NCBI RefSeq assembly: GCF_016917755.1
Contig: NZ_CP070326.1
Location: forward strand, 6,076,001-6,140,000
From: Streptomyces noursei
GTDB taxonomy: Bacteria > Actinomycetota > Actinomycetes > Streptomycetales > Streptomycetaceae
Reading direction: 5' to 3'
Length of the DNA: 64,000 nt
Each line of letters begins with the position of its first letter. Position 1 is the stretch's first letter. Both the position numbers and the translations under genes were made by a program. The notes below the pieces were generated by a model. The model was given only the letters and a program-made list of their open reading frames with translations, had not been told where the DNA came from and made no database searches. Positions 35,001-53,300 of this stretch are shown here, piece by piece.

Positions 35001-35437
35001 CCACCGTGCTGGGCCACGGCACCGCCTCCTCGGTGGACGCCAGCCAGGCGTTCAAGGAGCTGGGCTTCGACTCGCTGACCGCAGTCGAACTGCGCAACCG
35101 CCTCAACGCGGCCACCGGCCTGCGGCTGCGCGCCACCCTGGTGTTCGACCACCCCACCCCGGCCGCACTCGCCGCCCACCTGCGGGCCGAACTGCTGCCG
35201 GAGGAGGCACCGGCAGCCGCCTCGGTGCTGACGGAGTTGGACCGGCTCGAACGCAGCTTCGCCGCACTGGACCCGGACGACGGCCTGCGCGCCGAAGTAC
35301 GGGCACGGCTACAGGGCCTGCTGTCGAACGCACCGGAAGGCACCGAGGACGCGGACGCGGGTGTCGCGACGCGTCTGGAGTCGGCGACCACCGACGAGCT
35401 CTTCGACTTCATCGACAGCGAACTGGGGATGTCATGA
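26084..35437 (+). CDS. Type I PKS 1: loading module + module 1
   Basis: 3117 residues. Loading: a KS with Gln instead of the active Cys (DTAQSS, Q178), a decarboxylating KSQ; AT with GHSIGEL (S623) and HAFH (720-723), the malonyl signature; ACP with LGFTSL (S944). It therefore starts with acetyl. Module 1: KS (DTACSSS, C1175); AT with GHSQGE (S1623) and YASH (1723-1726), the methylmalonyl signature; DH with H1926 and D2091, although the usual Gly of HxxxGxxxxP is Asp here (HGVRDSVLLP); ER with HSAAGGVGMAAVQ from H2503; KR with TGATGVLGG, LDD (B-type) and Y2828; ACP S2997. The predicted product is 2-methylbutyryl-ACP. The C-terminal docking helix (ELFDFIDSELGMS) passes it to the next protein. 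The ATG overlaps the upstream stop. Confidence 0.96.
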   Translation: MTTGSVPDTTARPDDVAVIGLSCRLPGAADPEAFWRLLTGGESAVTATGSERWDAAAAEAEPALRFGAFLDRVDTFDAAFFGISPREAEAMDPQQRLMLELGWEALENAGIVPADVRDSPLGVFVGAASDDYAKLLHRGGAEGINQHTLTGSHRSALANRLSYFLGVHGPSLVVDTAQSSALVAVHLACESLRRGESTLALAAGVNLNLAPESALGAARFGGLSPDGRSFTFDERANGYVRGEGGGAVLLKPLAAAVADGDPVYCVIRGSATNNDGGTESLTVPSPTAQQAVLHEACRRAAIAPTDVQYVELHGTGTRVGDPIEAAALGAVFGAGRPAGEPLLVGSAKTNVGHLEGAAGIVGLLKAVLSVARRELPPSLNFQQPNPRIPLADLNLRVRTESGAWPSPDRQLVAGVSSFGMGGTNCHVLLAEWATAPVEPVAHTRSVVPWVLSARTEPALRAQARRLLDHLDTTPQAQPLDIAHALATTRTTFEHRAVLLGTGHEEFCTGLAALADGRPAAGVLQGKAAPGPVAYLFSGQGSQRVGMGRELHAELPEFASAFDEVCAALDAHLDRPLKQLVFDGDAELLDQTGYTQPALFAIEVALFRLFEKWGVRPDFVAGHSIGELAAAHVAGVLSLPDAATLVAARARLMQALPAGGAMVAVQASEDEVRPLLSPEVGIAAVNGPTATVLSGATDAVLETAARLAAQGRKTKQLRVSHAFHSPLMDAMLADFRQVAEALTYHAPALPVISNVTGRPAGDGELRTPDYWVRHVRETVRFLDGVRWLADQGVTTLVELGPDGTLTGMARDCAPDASCVPALRADRPEPAALSAALGALHLSGLSPHWPAVFAGTGARQVPLPTYAFQRRRYWADVAADSSPIPVDPPAAQETASPRQRIDQLPESERARALLDLVRTRIAVVLGHDAAEEVEVDRQFRDLGFTSLTSVELRDQLSTATGLALSPTLLFDFPTPQAVADRLLVELFGTGTENDGDRPAAAAPDEPVAIVGMACRFPGDVGSPEDLWRLVVTGGDGITEFPTDRGWDIEALYDPDPEQPGKTYTRYGGFLHDAGEFDPAFFGISPREAQAMDPQQRLLLETSWEALERAGIAPATLRGSRAGVFVGAMSQEYGPRLYEGADGHDGYLLTGNTASVASGRVAYTLGLEGPAVTVDTACSSSLVALHLAAQSLRQGECTFALAGGAAIMSGPGMFVEFSRQRGLAANGRCKAFSASADGTAWAEGVGMLALERLSDARRNGHPVLAVLRGSAVNQDGASNGLTAPNGPSQQRVIRQALANAGLDASDVDAVEAHGTGTSLGDPIEAQALLATYGQERERPVWLGSLKSNIGHAQAAAGVGGVVKMVLAMRHGVLPKTLHVDEPTSKVDWSAGAVSLLTEQVAWPRTDAPRRAAVSSFGISGTNAHVILEEAPPQADAEPVAASTGAAPVGVVPWVVSGKTEAALRAQASRLLSYVDSMPELDPVDVGFSLAAGRAAFEHRAAVVGADLAAFRGGLAALADATAAPGVVQGVAGAGDRAVFVFPGQGSQWVGMAVELLGSSPVFAESMRACAEALAPHVEWSLLDVLGDAEALERVDVVQPVLFAVMVSLAALWRSYGVEPAAVVGHSQGEIAAACVAGALSLDDAARVVALRSKALLALSGRGGMVSVSLPAGEVADRVERWDGRISIAAVNGPGSIVVSGDVDALDELLADCEESGVRARRIPVDYASHSAHVEEIRDELLTILSDITPRPSQVPFFSTVSVERIDTSVLDAEYWYRNLRQTVRFEETVQLLAEQGHRLFVESSAHPVLAMGIQETSEQIVALGSLRRDEGGLDRFLLSLAEAHVRGATVDWTAVFPGARRVDDLPTYAFQRQRYWLNARGAQAVNVSSVGLREAGHPLLGAAVELPDSGGVVLTGLLSLATHPWLADHGVRDSVLLPGTAFLELAIRAGDQVGCDRVAELTLEAPLVLPAHGGIALRVSVGADDGSGTRTLAVHARSEDDAAEPQWVRHATGVLASGPTDAFDLSVWPPAGAVAVDWDGGYDRWTELGYRYGPAFQGLKSWWRSGEDIFAEVELAPELAPDAARFGLHPALLDAALHAVVGEGPECRLPFVWSGVSLQATGATAARVMISPAGPDAVSLRLADVAGRPVASVESLALRPMAADQVRTGLPEALFRVDWNELAPPSEPAGRIGSWALIGADEFKLGVALGDLETFGDIGALPHGAVPDVVLAACVDDFGLPVAEATHRAVARALELVQAWLADERFADSRLVFLTRGAVAAEPGKGVLDLVNAPVWGLVRSAQAENPGRFVLVDLDDHDVSAALPAALAGDEPQLAIREGVLYAPRLGRPTADETLTPPQGSTTWRLDITDKGTLENLALVDLPEASRPLADGEVRVDIRAAGVNFRDVVLALGMVPDQEVLGSEGAGVVLEVGPGVTGLAPGDTVMGLFTGAFGPVAIADRRLLVKMPSGWSFAQAASVPVVFLTAYHALRHDAGVRAGESVLIHSAAGGVGMAAVQLARHWGAEVFGTASPGKWDVLRSLGLDDAHIASSRTLDFADKFSSGLDVVLNSLVREFVDASLRLLRNDGRFVEIGKTDIRDADEVTAAHPGVRYRVYDLLTTDPDLVAEMLGELVGLFGRGVLRPLPVRGWDVRRAPEALRFLSQARHVGKLVLTVPRGVDPEGTALVTGATGVLGGLVARHLVVEHGVRRLVLVGRRGLGAPGAEELVAELTGLGASVSVAACDAADRDELAGVLAGISREHPLTAVVHAAGVLDDGVVGSLSAERLAAVLRPKVDAAWNLHELTAGLDLSLFVLFSSVSGTLGGAGQANYAAANVFLDGLAAHRRALGLSGVSLAWGLWARSSGMTGHLGDVDVQRMTRVGVGALSVEEGLALFDAAIGRPEATVVPMRLDTRTLRSQDQVPALMSGIVRGTTRRTAAAVATQQADASSLAGRLSGLSEVDRQQVVLDLVCEHTATVLGHGTASSVDASQAFKELGFDSLTAVELRNRLNAATGLRLRATLVFDHPTPAALAAHLRAELLPEEAPAAASVLTELDRLERSFAALDPDDGLRAEVRARLQGLLSNAPEGTEDADAGVATRLESATTDELFDFIDSELGMS
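33951..34824 (+). repeat. ER-KR block of module 1, duplicated at 59930-60803
   Basis: 874 bp spanning the end of ER and nearly all of KR match the segment at 59930-60803 in module 6 with only three differences that I found by eye (near 34031, 34501 and 34788). The block is rich in TTG, GGT and GTG codons and thus lower in third-position GC than its flanks; identity stops abruptly at both ends. Confidence 0.85.
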
Positions 35438-35481
35438 CCGGCAACCGCCGGACGGATCGGAACGTCGAGGAGTTCGGGTAG

Positions 35482-44667
<9,186 letters not shown>

Positions 44668-44705
44668 CCGGACAGCGAAACGTTTTCTCTAGGGGGCTGG
44701 CGTAA

Positions 44706-47700
44706 ATGGCGAACGAAGACAAGCTGCGGCACTTCCTCAAGGAAGTCACCACCGAACTGCACTCGACTCGCCAGCGCCTGCGCGAACTGGAGTCGGAGGA
44801 GCAGGAGCCCCTCGCCATCGTCGGCATGAGCTGCCGGTACCCCGGTGACGTGGAGTCGCCGGAGGACCTGTGGCGCTTGGTCGACGAGGGCCGGGACGCG
44901 ATCACCGGGTTCCCGGACGACCGCGGCTGGGACGTCGAAGCCCTCTACGACCCGGACAACGAGCGGCCCCGCACGACGTATGCGCGCGAGGGGGGCTTCG
45001 TCACCGACGTCGCGGACTTCGACGCCGAGTTCTTCGGGATCTCGCCGCGTGAGGCGCTGGCGATGGACCCGCAGCAGCGACTGCTGCTGGAGGCGTCCTG
45101 GCAGGCCCTCGAAGGGGCCGGGATCGACCCGGCCTCGTTGCGCGGCAGCCGGACCGGGGTGTTCATCGGGGTGTCCTTCTCCGGCTACGGCGCGAGCATG
45201 CACCAGGCGCCGGGCGGCACCGAAGGCCACCTGCTGGCCGGGAACGTCACGAGCGTGGCGTCCGGCCGGATCGCCTACACGTTCGGCTTCGAAGGCCCCG
45301 CGGTGACGGTGGACACGGCGTGCTCCTCGTCGCTGGTCGCGCTCCACCAGGCAGGTCAGGTGCTGCGCCAGGGCGAGTGCGGTCTGGCGCTGGTCGGCGG
45401 GGTCACGGTGATGCCGACGCCCACCGTCTTCACCGAGTTCAGCCGTCAGGGCGGGCTCGCGCGGGACGGTCGGTGCAAGTCGTTCGCGGAGGCGGCGGAC
45501 GGCACCGGCTGGGGCGAAGGCGTCGGAATGCTGCTGGTCGAGCGGTTGTCCGACGCCCAGCGGAACGGCCATCGGGTGCTCGCGGTGGTGCGTGGCACAG
45601 CCATCAACCAGGACGGTGCGAGCAACGGACTGACCGCGCCGAGTGGCCCTGCCCAGCAGCGGGTGATCCGCCAGGCATTGGCCAACGCGGGGCTCACCCC
45701 GTCCGATGTGGATGCCGTCGAGGCGCACGGCACCGGGACGACGTTGGGCGACCCGATCGAGGCGCAGGCGCTGCTGGCCACGTACGGCCAGGACCGGCAG
45801 GGCGATCGGCCGCTGTGGCTCGGGTCCGTGAAGTCCAACATCGGGCACACCCAGGCCGCCGCCGGAGTCTCCGGCGTGATCAAGATGGTGCAGGCACTGC
45901 GGCACGGTGTGCTGCCGAAGACCCTGCATGTGGATGCGCCGTCGTCGCACGTCGACTGGTCGTCGGGCGCGGTGTCGTTGCTGACGGAGCGGATCGCCTG
46001 GCCGGAGACCGGCGACCCGCGACGCGGTGCGGTCTCCGCCTTCGGGGTGAGTGGCACCAATGCGCATGTGATCTTGGAGCAGGCCCCTGCCGAGGACGCG
46101 GGCGAGGACGCGGGCCAGGGCAAGGGCAAGGCCGCTGCTGAGGCGCCTGTGGTTGCCGGTGGTGTGGTGCCGTGGGTGGTGTCGGGCAAGTCCGAGGCCG
46201 CGTTGCGTGCGCAGGCGGCGCGGTTGCTGTCGTACGTGGACGCCACGCCTGGGTTGAACCCGGTCGATGTGGGGTCCTCGTTGGCGACGACGCGCGCCGC
46301 GTTGGGGCATCGTGCGGCGGTGGTGGCCGAGGACGTCGCTGAGTTCCGGGAGGGGCTTGCCGCGTTGGCTTCGGGTGCTTCGGCGTCCGGGGTGGTGCGT
46401 GATGTGGTGTCCGAGGGCCGGTTGGCGTTCCTGTTCAGTGGTCAGGGTTCGCAGCGGGTGGGGATGGGGCGTGAGTTGTATGAGTCCTCTCCGGTGTTCG
46501 CGGTGGCGTTGGACGGCCTGTGTGCGCGCTTCGACGCCGAACTCGAACGTCCCCTGAAGGACGTGATGTTCGGCGAGGGGGACGGCGTTGGCGAGAGCGA
46601 GCTGCTGGATCAGACGGCGTATACGCAGCCTGCGTTGTTCGCCGTTGAGGTGGCGTTGTTCCGGTTGGTGGAGTCGTGGGGCGTCCAGCCCGACTTTGTG
46701 GCGGGGCACTCCATCGGTGAGTTGGCGGCGGCGCATGTTGCGGGTGTGTTGTCGCTGGAGGATGCCTGCACGCTGGTGGCGGCTCGTGGTCGGCTGATGC
46801 AGGAGTTGCCGTCGGGTGGTGCGATGGTGGCGGTTCAGGCGTCGGAGGACGAGGTCGCGCCGCTGCTGGTCGAGGGTGTGAGTGTCGCTGCGGTCAATGG
46901 TCCGATGTCGGTTGTCGTCGCGGGTGATGAGTCCGCGGTTCTGGAGATCGCTGCCGGTTTTGAGGGGCAGGGTCGTAAGGTCAAGCGGCTCGCGGTCAGT
47001 CATGCGTTCCATTCGCCGCATATGGACGGGATGTTGGAGGAGTTCCGGAAGGTTGCGGAGGGGCTGGAGTATGGGGCTCCGCGGATTCCGGTCGTGTCGA
47101 ATGTGACTGGTGCGGTGGTGTCGGGTGAGGAGATCGGCACTGCGGATTTCTGGGTTCGGCATGTTCGTGAGGCTGTTCGGTTTGCTGATGGTGTCGGGGC
47201 GTTGGAGGGGTTGGGCGTTTCGACGTTTGTGGAGTTGGGGCCGGATGGTGCGCTGAGTGGTTTGGTGCAGGAGTGCTGTGTCGCCGAGGGGGTGGCGGCG
47301 GTTCCGGTGTTGCGTAGGGGCAGGGGTGAGGTGCGGTCGTTGTTGACCGCTGTGGCCTCCGCGTATGCGCGTGGTGTGTCGGTGGACTGGTCGCAGGCAC
47401 TGGGGAACGCCCGTCGGGTGGATCTGCCGACGTATGCCTTCCAGCGGGAGCGGTACTGGTTGGACTCCGGTGTGGATGTGGCGGATGTGTCGTCGGCGGG
47501 TTTGGTGTCGGCGGAGCATCCGTTGCTGGGTGCGGCGGTGGAGTTGCATGAGGGGTTGGTGTTCACCGGGCGGTTGGCGGTTTCGACCCATGGGTGGTTG
47601 GCCGATCACGTGGTGATGGGTTCGGTGTTGTTGCCGGGTACCGCGTTTGTGGAGTTGGCGGTGCATGCCGGTGTGCGGGTCGGTTGTGGTCTGTTGGAGG

Positions 47701-50282
47701 AGCTGACCCTTGAGGCGCCGTTGATCCTGCCGGAGCGGGGCGGTGTCCAACTGCGCGTCACCGTCGGCGAACCGGATGAGTCCGGCCGGTGCTCGCTCGC
47801 TGTCCACTCACGTGCCGAGAACGGCGCGACGACATGGACCCGCCATGCGTCCGGCGCGCTGAACGCGGACGCGCAGCCGGTACCCATCGTGCCCGGCGCC
47901 TGGCCGCCCGCCGATGCGGAGGCCGTCGACCTGGCCGGCCTCTACGACGACCTGGCCGCGGCCGGACTCGGCTACGGACCGGCGTTCCGCGGGCTGCGCG
48001 CGGCGTGGCGGCGCGGCGACGAGGTGTTCGCCGAGGTCGCCCTGCCGCAGGCCAACCAGGCCGACGCGGCCCGGTTCGGGCTGCACCCCGCACTGCTCGA
48101 CGCCGCACTGCACGCGGTGCGGTTGGGAGATTTCTTCGCCGGCTCCGACGGCGCCCGTCTGCCCTTCGCCTGGCGTGATGTGTGCCTGCACGCAGCAGGT
48201 TCCGGCGCCGTGCGCGTCCGTATCGCGCCTGCGGGCCGGGATGCGGTGTCGCTGACCGTGTCGGATCAACTCGGCCGGTCGATCGCCTCCGTCGAGTCGC
48301 TGGCGTTGCGGCCGGTCTCGGCCGAGCAGCTGCGTGCGGCCGACGCGGCGACACGCGACGCGCTGTTCCGCGTCGACTGGACGACGGTGCCGACGCCGTC
48401 CGCCACGACGAGCCGTTGCGCCGTCGTCGGGAACGGCGACTTCGGGCTCGACGCAACCCGGTACGCGGATCTGGCCTCCCTTGCTGCGTCCCAGGCGGCT
48501 GGTGGCGGGTTGCCGGAGCTGGTGTTCGTCGCCGGAGAACCCGGTGCATCAGGCCACCCCGGTGCATCAGTTCAACCCGGTGCATCCGGTGCATCCGGTG
48601 CATCCGGCGAGCGTGGCGACGACGCGCACGCGGCCGTGCATCGGGCGCTGGCGATGGTGCAGGAGTGGCTGGAGGAGGAGCGGTTCGCCTCGTCCCGGCT
48701 GGTCGTGCTGACCCGGGGCGCGGTGGCGACCGGCGCCGACGGGGACGTCGCCGACCTCGGCGGCGCCACGGTGTGGGGTCTGCTCCGCGCGGCACAGTCG
48801 GAACACCCGAACCGGTTCGTGCTGGTGGACCTCGACGAGCACGCGACCTCGCGCGGCCTGCTGCTCGCCGCGGCGGCCAGTGGTGAACCACAGCTGGCCG
48901 TCCGCGAGGGCGCCCTGTACGCCCCACGACTGGCCAGGGTGGCGCTGCCCGCCGAAGGCGTCCGGCGGCCGTTGGACCCGGCGGGCACCGTGCTGATCAC
49001 CGGCGCCACCGGTGCGCTCGGCGGGCACGTCGCCCGCCACCTGGTGACCGCGCACGGCGTTCGGCACCTGCTGCTGACCAGCCGCCGTGGCGAGGCCGCC
49101 GCCGGTGCCGCCGAACTCGTCGCGGAACTCGCAGAGTTGGGCGCCGAGGCGCGAATGGCGGCCTGCGACGTGGCCGACCGGGACGAGCTGGCCGCACTGC
49201 TGGACGGAGTCCCCGAAGCGCACCCGCTGACCGCCGTCGTGCACGCGGCAGGCGTGCTGGACGACGGTGTGCTGGAGTCGCTGACCCCGGAGCGGATCGA
49301 CGCGGTGCTGCGGCCGAAGGTGGACGCGGCGCTGCACCTGCACGAGCTGACCCGCGACCTCGACCTGGCCGGGTTCGTGCTGTTCTCCTCGGCGTCAGCC
49401 ACCTTCGGCAGCGCGGGCCAGGGCAACTACGCCGCGGCGAACGCGTTCCTCGACGCGCTCGCCGTCCGCCGCCGGGCGCTGGGCCTGCCCGCCGTGGCGC
49501 TGGCATGGGGACCGTGGGCGGACGGCGGCATGGCCGACGCCTTGGACGAGGCCGATCGCGCCCGGATGGCACGCCTCGGCATGGTGCCGCTCTCCGCCGA
49601 CCAGGGACTGGCACTGCTGGACGCCGCGCAGTCCGTCGACGAGGCGGTGCTGGTACCGATCCGGCTCGACACCGCTGCCCTGCGCACCAAGGCAGGCGGG
49701 GTGCCGGCCCTGCTGCGCGGCCTGATCCGCAGCTCGGCTCGGCCGACGGTCAGCGCCACCGAAGGCCCCTCGCTCCGCGAGCGGCTGGCCGCACTGACCG
49801 ACGCGGAACAGGACCGACTGCTGCTCGACCTGGTCCGTACGCACTCCGCCGCCGCCCTCGGCCACAGCACGTCGCACGCGGTCGACGCCGGGCGCGGATT
49901 CCTGGAGCTCGGCTTCGACTCGCTCACCGCGGTGGAACTGCGCAACGGACTCAGCGCGGCCACCGGCCTGCGACTGCCCGCCACCCTGCTGTTCGACTAC
50001 CCGACGCCGAGCGCCCTCCGCGACCATCTGCGCGCGGAGCTGGCACCGCAGGAAACGTCCGTCGCCGCGCCGGCACTCGCCGAGCTCGACCGGCTGGAAG
50101 CCCTGCTCGCGGCCGTCCCGGGAGACGACGACGCACGCACCGCGATCACCACGCGGCTGCAGCGCCTGCTGTCGAACTGGACCAGCCCCGGCGAACAACC
50201 GGAACACACCACCGACGACCTCTTGTCGGCCAGCGCCGAGGAACTCTTCGACGTGCTCGACCGAGAGTTCGGCAGGTCCTGA
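44706..50282 (+). CDS. Type I PKS 3: module 4
   Basis: 1858 residues, one module: N-terminal docking helix (DKLRHFLKEVTTELHSTRQRL), KS C206, AT with GHSIGE (S669) and HAFH (766-769), malonyl; DH with an intact HVVMGSVLLP (H968) and D1132; KR with TGATGALGG, LDD (B-type) and Y1575; ACP S1739; C-terminal docking region ending FDVLDREFGRS. It should form a trans double bond, as TylGII and the second PikAI module do. Between DH and KR there is a repetitive linker with several PGAS units. Its AT is almost identical at DNA level to that of module 3. AGGGGG precedes the ATG; 38 bp separate it from PKS 2. Confidence 0.96.
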   Translation: MANEDKLRHFLKEVTTELHSTRQRLRELESEEQEPLAIVGMSCRYPGDVESPEDLWRLVDEGRDAITGFPDDRGWDVEALYDPDNERPRTTYAREGGFVTDVADFDAEFFGISPREALAMDPQQRLLLEASWQALEGAGIDPASLRGSRTGVFIGVSFSGYGASMHQAPGGTEGHLLAGNVTSVASGRIAYTFGFEGPAVTVDTACSSSLVALHQAGQVLRQGECGLALVGGVTVMPTPTVFTEFSRQGGLARDGRCKSFAEAADGTGWGEGVGMLLVERLSDAQRNGHRVLAVVRGTAINQDGASNGLTAPSGPAQQRVIRQALANAGLTPSDVDAVEAHGTGTTLGDPIEAQALLATYGQDRQGDRPLWLGSVKSNIGHTQAAAGVSGVIKMVQALRHGVLPKTLHVDAPSSHVDWSSGAVSLLTERIAWPETGDPRRGAVSAFGVSGTNAHVILEQAPAEDAGEDAGQGKGKAAAEAPVVAGGVVPWVVSGKSEAALRAQAARLLSYVDATPGLNPVDVGSSLATTRAALGHRAAVVAEDVAEFREGLAALASGASASGVVRDVVSEGRLAFLFSGQGSQRVGMGRELYESSPVFAVALDGLCARFDAELERPLKDVMFGEGDGVGESELLDQTAYTQPALFAVEVALFRLVESWGVQPDFVAGHSIGELAAAHVAGVLSLEDACTLVAARGRLMQELPSGGAMVAVQASEDEVAPLLVEGVSVAAVNGPMSVVVAGDESAVLEIAAGFEGQGRKVKRLAVSHAFHSPHMDGMLEEFRKVAEGLEYGAPRIPVVSNVTGAVVSGEEIGTADFWVRHVREAVRFADGVGALEGLGVSTFVELGPDGALSGLVQECCVAEGVAAVPVLRRGRGEVRSLLTAVASAYARGVSVDWSQALGNARRVDLPTYAFQRERYWLDSGVDVADVSSAGLVSAEHPLLGAAVELHEGLVFTGRLAVSTHGWLADHVVMGSVLLPGTAFVELAVHAGVRVGCGLLEELTLEAPLILPERGGVQLRVTVGEPDESGRCSLAVHSRAENGATTWTRHASGALNADAQPVPIVPGAWPPADAEAVDLAGLYDDLAAAGLGYGPAFRGLRAAWRRGDEVFAEVALPQANQADAARFGLHPALLDAALHAVRLGDFFAGSDGARLPFAWRDVCLHAAGSGAVRVRIAPAGRDAVSLTVSDQLGRSIASVESLALRPVSAEQLRAADAATRDALFRVDWTTVPTPSATTSRCAVVGNGDFGLDATRYADLASLAASQAAGGGLPELVFVAGEPGASGHPGASVQPGASGASGASGERGDDAHAAVHRALAMVQEWLEEERFASSRLVVLTRGAVATGADGDVADLGGATVWGLLRAAQSEHPNRFVLVDLDEHATSRGLLLAAAASGEPQLAVREGALYAPRLARVALPAEGVRRPLDPAGTVLITGATGALGGHVARHLVTAHGVRHLLLTSRRGEAAAGAAELVAELAELGAEARMAACDVADRDELAALLDGVPEAHPLTAVVHAAGVLDDGVLESLTPERIDAVLRPKVDAALHLHELTRDLDLAGFVLFSSASATFGSAGQGNYAAANAFLDALAVRRRALGLPAVALAWGPWADGGMADALDEADRARMARLGMVPLSADQGLALLDAAQSVDEAVLVPIRLDTAALRTKAGGVPALLRGLIRSSARPTVSATEGPSLRERLAALTDAEQDRLLLDLVRTHSAAALGHSTSHAVDAGRGFLELGFDSLTAVELRNGLSAATGLRLPATLLFDYPTPSALRDHLRAELAPQETSVAAPALAELDRLEALLAAVPGDDDARTAITTRLQRLLSNWTSPGEQPEHTTDDLLSASAEELFDVLDREFGRS
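46413..47459 (+). repeat. Malonyl-AT block of module 4, copy of module 3
   Basis: Second copy of the AT block, same orientation. The 150 bp preceding the divergent stretch upstream (46141-46290) also match module 3 (41381-41530), so exchange probably covered the KS-AT linker as well. Confidence 0.85.
48540..48606 (+). repeat. PGAS-type tandem repeat in the module 4 linker
   Basis: Repeats of a ggtgcatc core (with 9-bp spacing in the last three copies) encode PGAS, PGAS, PGAS, GAS, GAS between DH and KR. The flexible linker tolerates length change, so this is a likely slippage site. A comparable Pro/Ala/Ser repeat (PASPASPANP) is encoded at about 58555-58587 in module 6. Confidence 0.65.
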
Positions 50283-50328
50283 CGTGATCAACGCATACCG
50301 TCCCACCGCCGCAAGGAGCTGACGCCAG

Positions 50329-53300
50329 ATGTCGAACGAGGAGAAGCTTCTCGATTACCTCAGGCGTGCCACCGTCGACCTCGGCGAGGCCCGCCGGCGA
50401 GTCCAGGAGCTTGAGGCGGGGGAACAGGAACCCATCGCGATCATCGGCATGAGCTGCCGCTATCCGGGAGGCGTGAACTCCCCGGAAGACCTGTGGCAGC
50501 TGGTGGCCGACGGTGGCGACGCGATCTCGCCGTTCCCGACCGACCGTGGTTGGGATCTGGCCGCGCTCTACGACCCGGACCCGGACCACACCGGCACCAG
50601 CTACGTCCGGGAGAGCGGTTTCCTGCACGACGCGGCCGAGTTCGACCCGGCGCTCTTCGGGATCTCGCCGCGTGAGGCGCTGGCGATGGACCCGCAGCAG
50701 CGACTGCTGCTGGAGACCTCCTGGGAGGCGTTCGAGCGGGCCGGTATCGCGCCGACCGCGCTGTCCGGCAGCCGGACGGGTGTGTTCGCCGGCCTGATGT
50801 ACCACGACTACGCGACCCGGCTGCACGAGGTACCCGACGGCGTCGAGGGCTACCTCGGCACGGGCAACTCGGGCAGTGTCGTCTCCGGACGCATCGCCTA
50901 CACCTTCGGTCTGGAAGGTCCCGCGGTCACCATCGACACGGCGTGCTCGTCGTCCCTGGTGGCCCTGCACCTGGCCGCGCAGTCACTGCGCAAGGGCGAG
51001 TGCACGCTGGCGTTGGCCGGTGGCGTCACCGTGATGTCCACCCCGGCCGCGTTCGTGGAGTTCAGCAGGCAGCGCGGACTGGCCGGGGACGGACGCTGCA
51101 AGTCGTTCGCCGGCGCGGCGGACGGCACCGCATGGTCCGAGGGCGCGGGGATGCTCCTGGTGGAGCGGTTGTCCGACGCGCAGCGCAACGGGCATCCGGT
51201 GCTGGCCGTGGTGCGCGGCACCGCGGTCAACCAGGACGGCGCGAGCAGCGGCCTGACCGCGCCCAACGGCCCCGCGCAGCAGCGCGTCATCCGCCAGGCA
51301 CTGGACAGCGCCGGGTTGACGCCCCAGCAGGTGGACGCGGTGGAGGCGCACGGCACCGGCACCACCCTCGGCGACCCGATCGAGGCGCAGGCGATCCTGG
51401 CCACCTACGGCCAGGATCGTGAACGGCCCTTGTGGCTCGGATCGTTCAAGTCCAACATCGGGCACTCCCAGGCCGCGGCCGGCGTCGGCGGCGTGGTGAA
51501 GATGGTCATGGCGATGCGGCACGGTGTGCTGCCGAAGACGCTGCACGTGGACGAGCCGACGCCCAAGGTCGACTGGTCGGCCGGTGCCGTCTCCCTGCTG
51601 ACCGAACAGATCGAGTGGCCGCAGACCGGCGAGCCGCGGCGCGCCGGCGTTTCGTCGTTCGGAGTCAGCGGCACCAACGCGCATGTCGTACTGGAGCAGC
51701 CGCCCACTGCCGAGCCGAAGCCGAAGCCGAAGCCGGAGTCGGAGCAGGCCACCGACGTCGTGCCGTTGGTGCTGTCCGGTGCGACCGAGCAGGCGTTGCG
51801 CGCGCAGGCCGCCCGCCTGCTGTCCTACGTGGACTCGACGCCCGACCTGCGCCCGGCGGACGTGGGCTTCTCACTGGCGACCGGCCGCGTCGCGCTCGAA
51901 CACCGGGGCGCATTGGTTGCCTCCGACCTGGACTCCCTCCGCGCCGGACTTGAGGCCCTGGCGACCGGTGACGCGAACGGTGCCGTACGGGGCACTGCCA
52001 CGGCAGATGACCGACCGGTGTTCGTCTTCCCTGGTCAGGGCGCTCAGTGGGTGGGCATGGCGGTGGAGCTCTTGGACTCCTCGCCGGTGTTCGCGGAGTC
52101 GATGCGGGCGTGTGCGCAGGCTCTTGCGCCGCACGTCGAGTGGTCGTTGTTGGACGTGCTGGGCGACGCTGAGGCGTTGGAGCGGGTTGATGTTGTTCAG
52201 CCTGTGCTGTTTGCGGTGATGGTCTCCCTGGCCGCGTTGTGGCGTTCGTACGGTGTCGAGCCGGCGGCTGTCGTAGGCCATTCGCAGGGCGAGATCGCGG
52301 CCGCGTGTGTGGCGGGTGCGTTGTCGCTTGATGATGCTGCGCGGGTGGTGGCGTTGCGGAGCAAGGCGCTGCTCGCCCTGTCCGGTCGCGGTGGGATGGT
52401 GTCCGTCTCCCTGCCGGTCGACGAGGTCACCGGGCGTCTTGAGCGGTGGGGCGGTCGGATCTCCGTCGCCGCGGTGAATGGCCCGGGTTCGATTGTCGTC
52501 TCCGGTGACGTCGATGCACTGGATGAACTCCTCGCTGACTGTGAGGAGTCTGGGGTTCGGGCTCGTCGCATCCCGGTGGACTATGCGTCGCATTCGGCGC
52601 ATGTGGAGGAGATCCGCGACGAACTCCTGAGCATCCTCGCGGACATCACCCCGCGCCCGTCGCAGGTGCCGTTCTACTCCACGGTGACGGTGGAGCGGAT
52701 CGACACCAGCGTGCTGGACGCCGAGTACTGGTACCGCAACCTTCGCCAGACGGTTCGGTTCGAGGAGACCGTGCAGCTGCTCGCCGAGCAGGGCCACCGG
52801 CTCTTCGTGGAGTCCAGCGCGCACCCCGTGCTCACGCTGGGTGTGCAGGAGACGTCGGAGCAGGTGACTGCGATCGGCTCCCTGCGGCGTGACGAGGGCG
52901 GCCTGGACCGGTTCCTGCTGTCGCTGGCCGAAGCGCATGTGCAGGGCGTGACCGTCGACTGGACGGCCGTGTTCCCCGGTGCTCGCTGGGTGGACGATCT
53001 GCCCACGTACGCCTTCCAGCGCCAGCGCTACTGGCTCGACGCGGGCAGTCCGGCTGGGGCGGTGGATTCGGTCGATGCCGAGTTCTGGCGCGCGGTGGAG
53101 CGCGAAGACCTGGAGCGTGTGACGGACACGCTGAACGTGGACGGCGCCGACCCGCTGAGCAAGGTGCTGCCCGCGATGTCCGCATGGCGGCGTGCCCGCG
53201 CCGAGGAGTCCACGGTGAACTCCTGGCGTTACGGCGTCGCATGGCATGCGATCGGCGAGACCACCGCCGCGCGCCTGTCCGGGAACTGGCTCGTGGTGCG

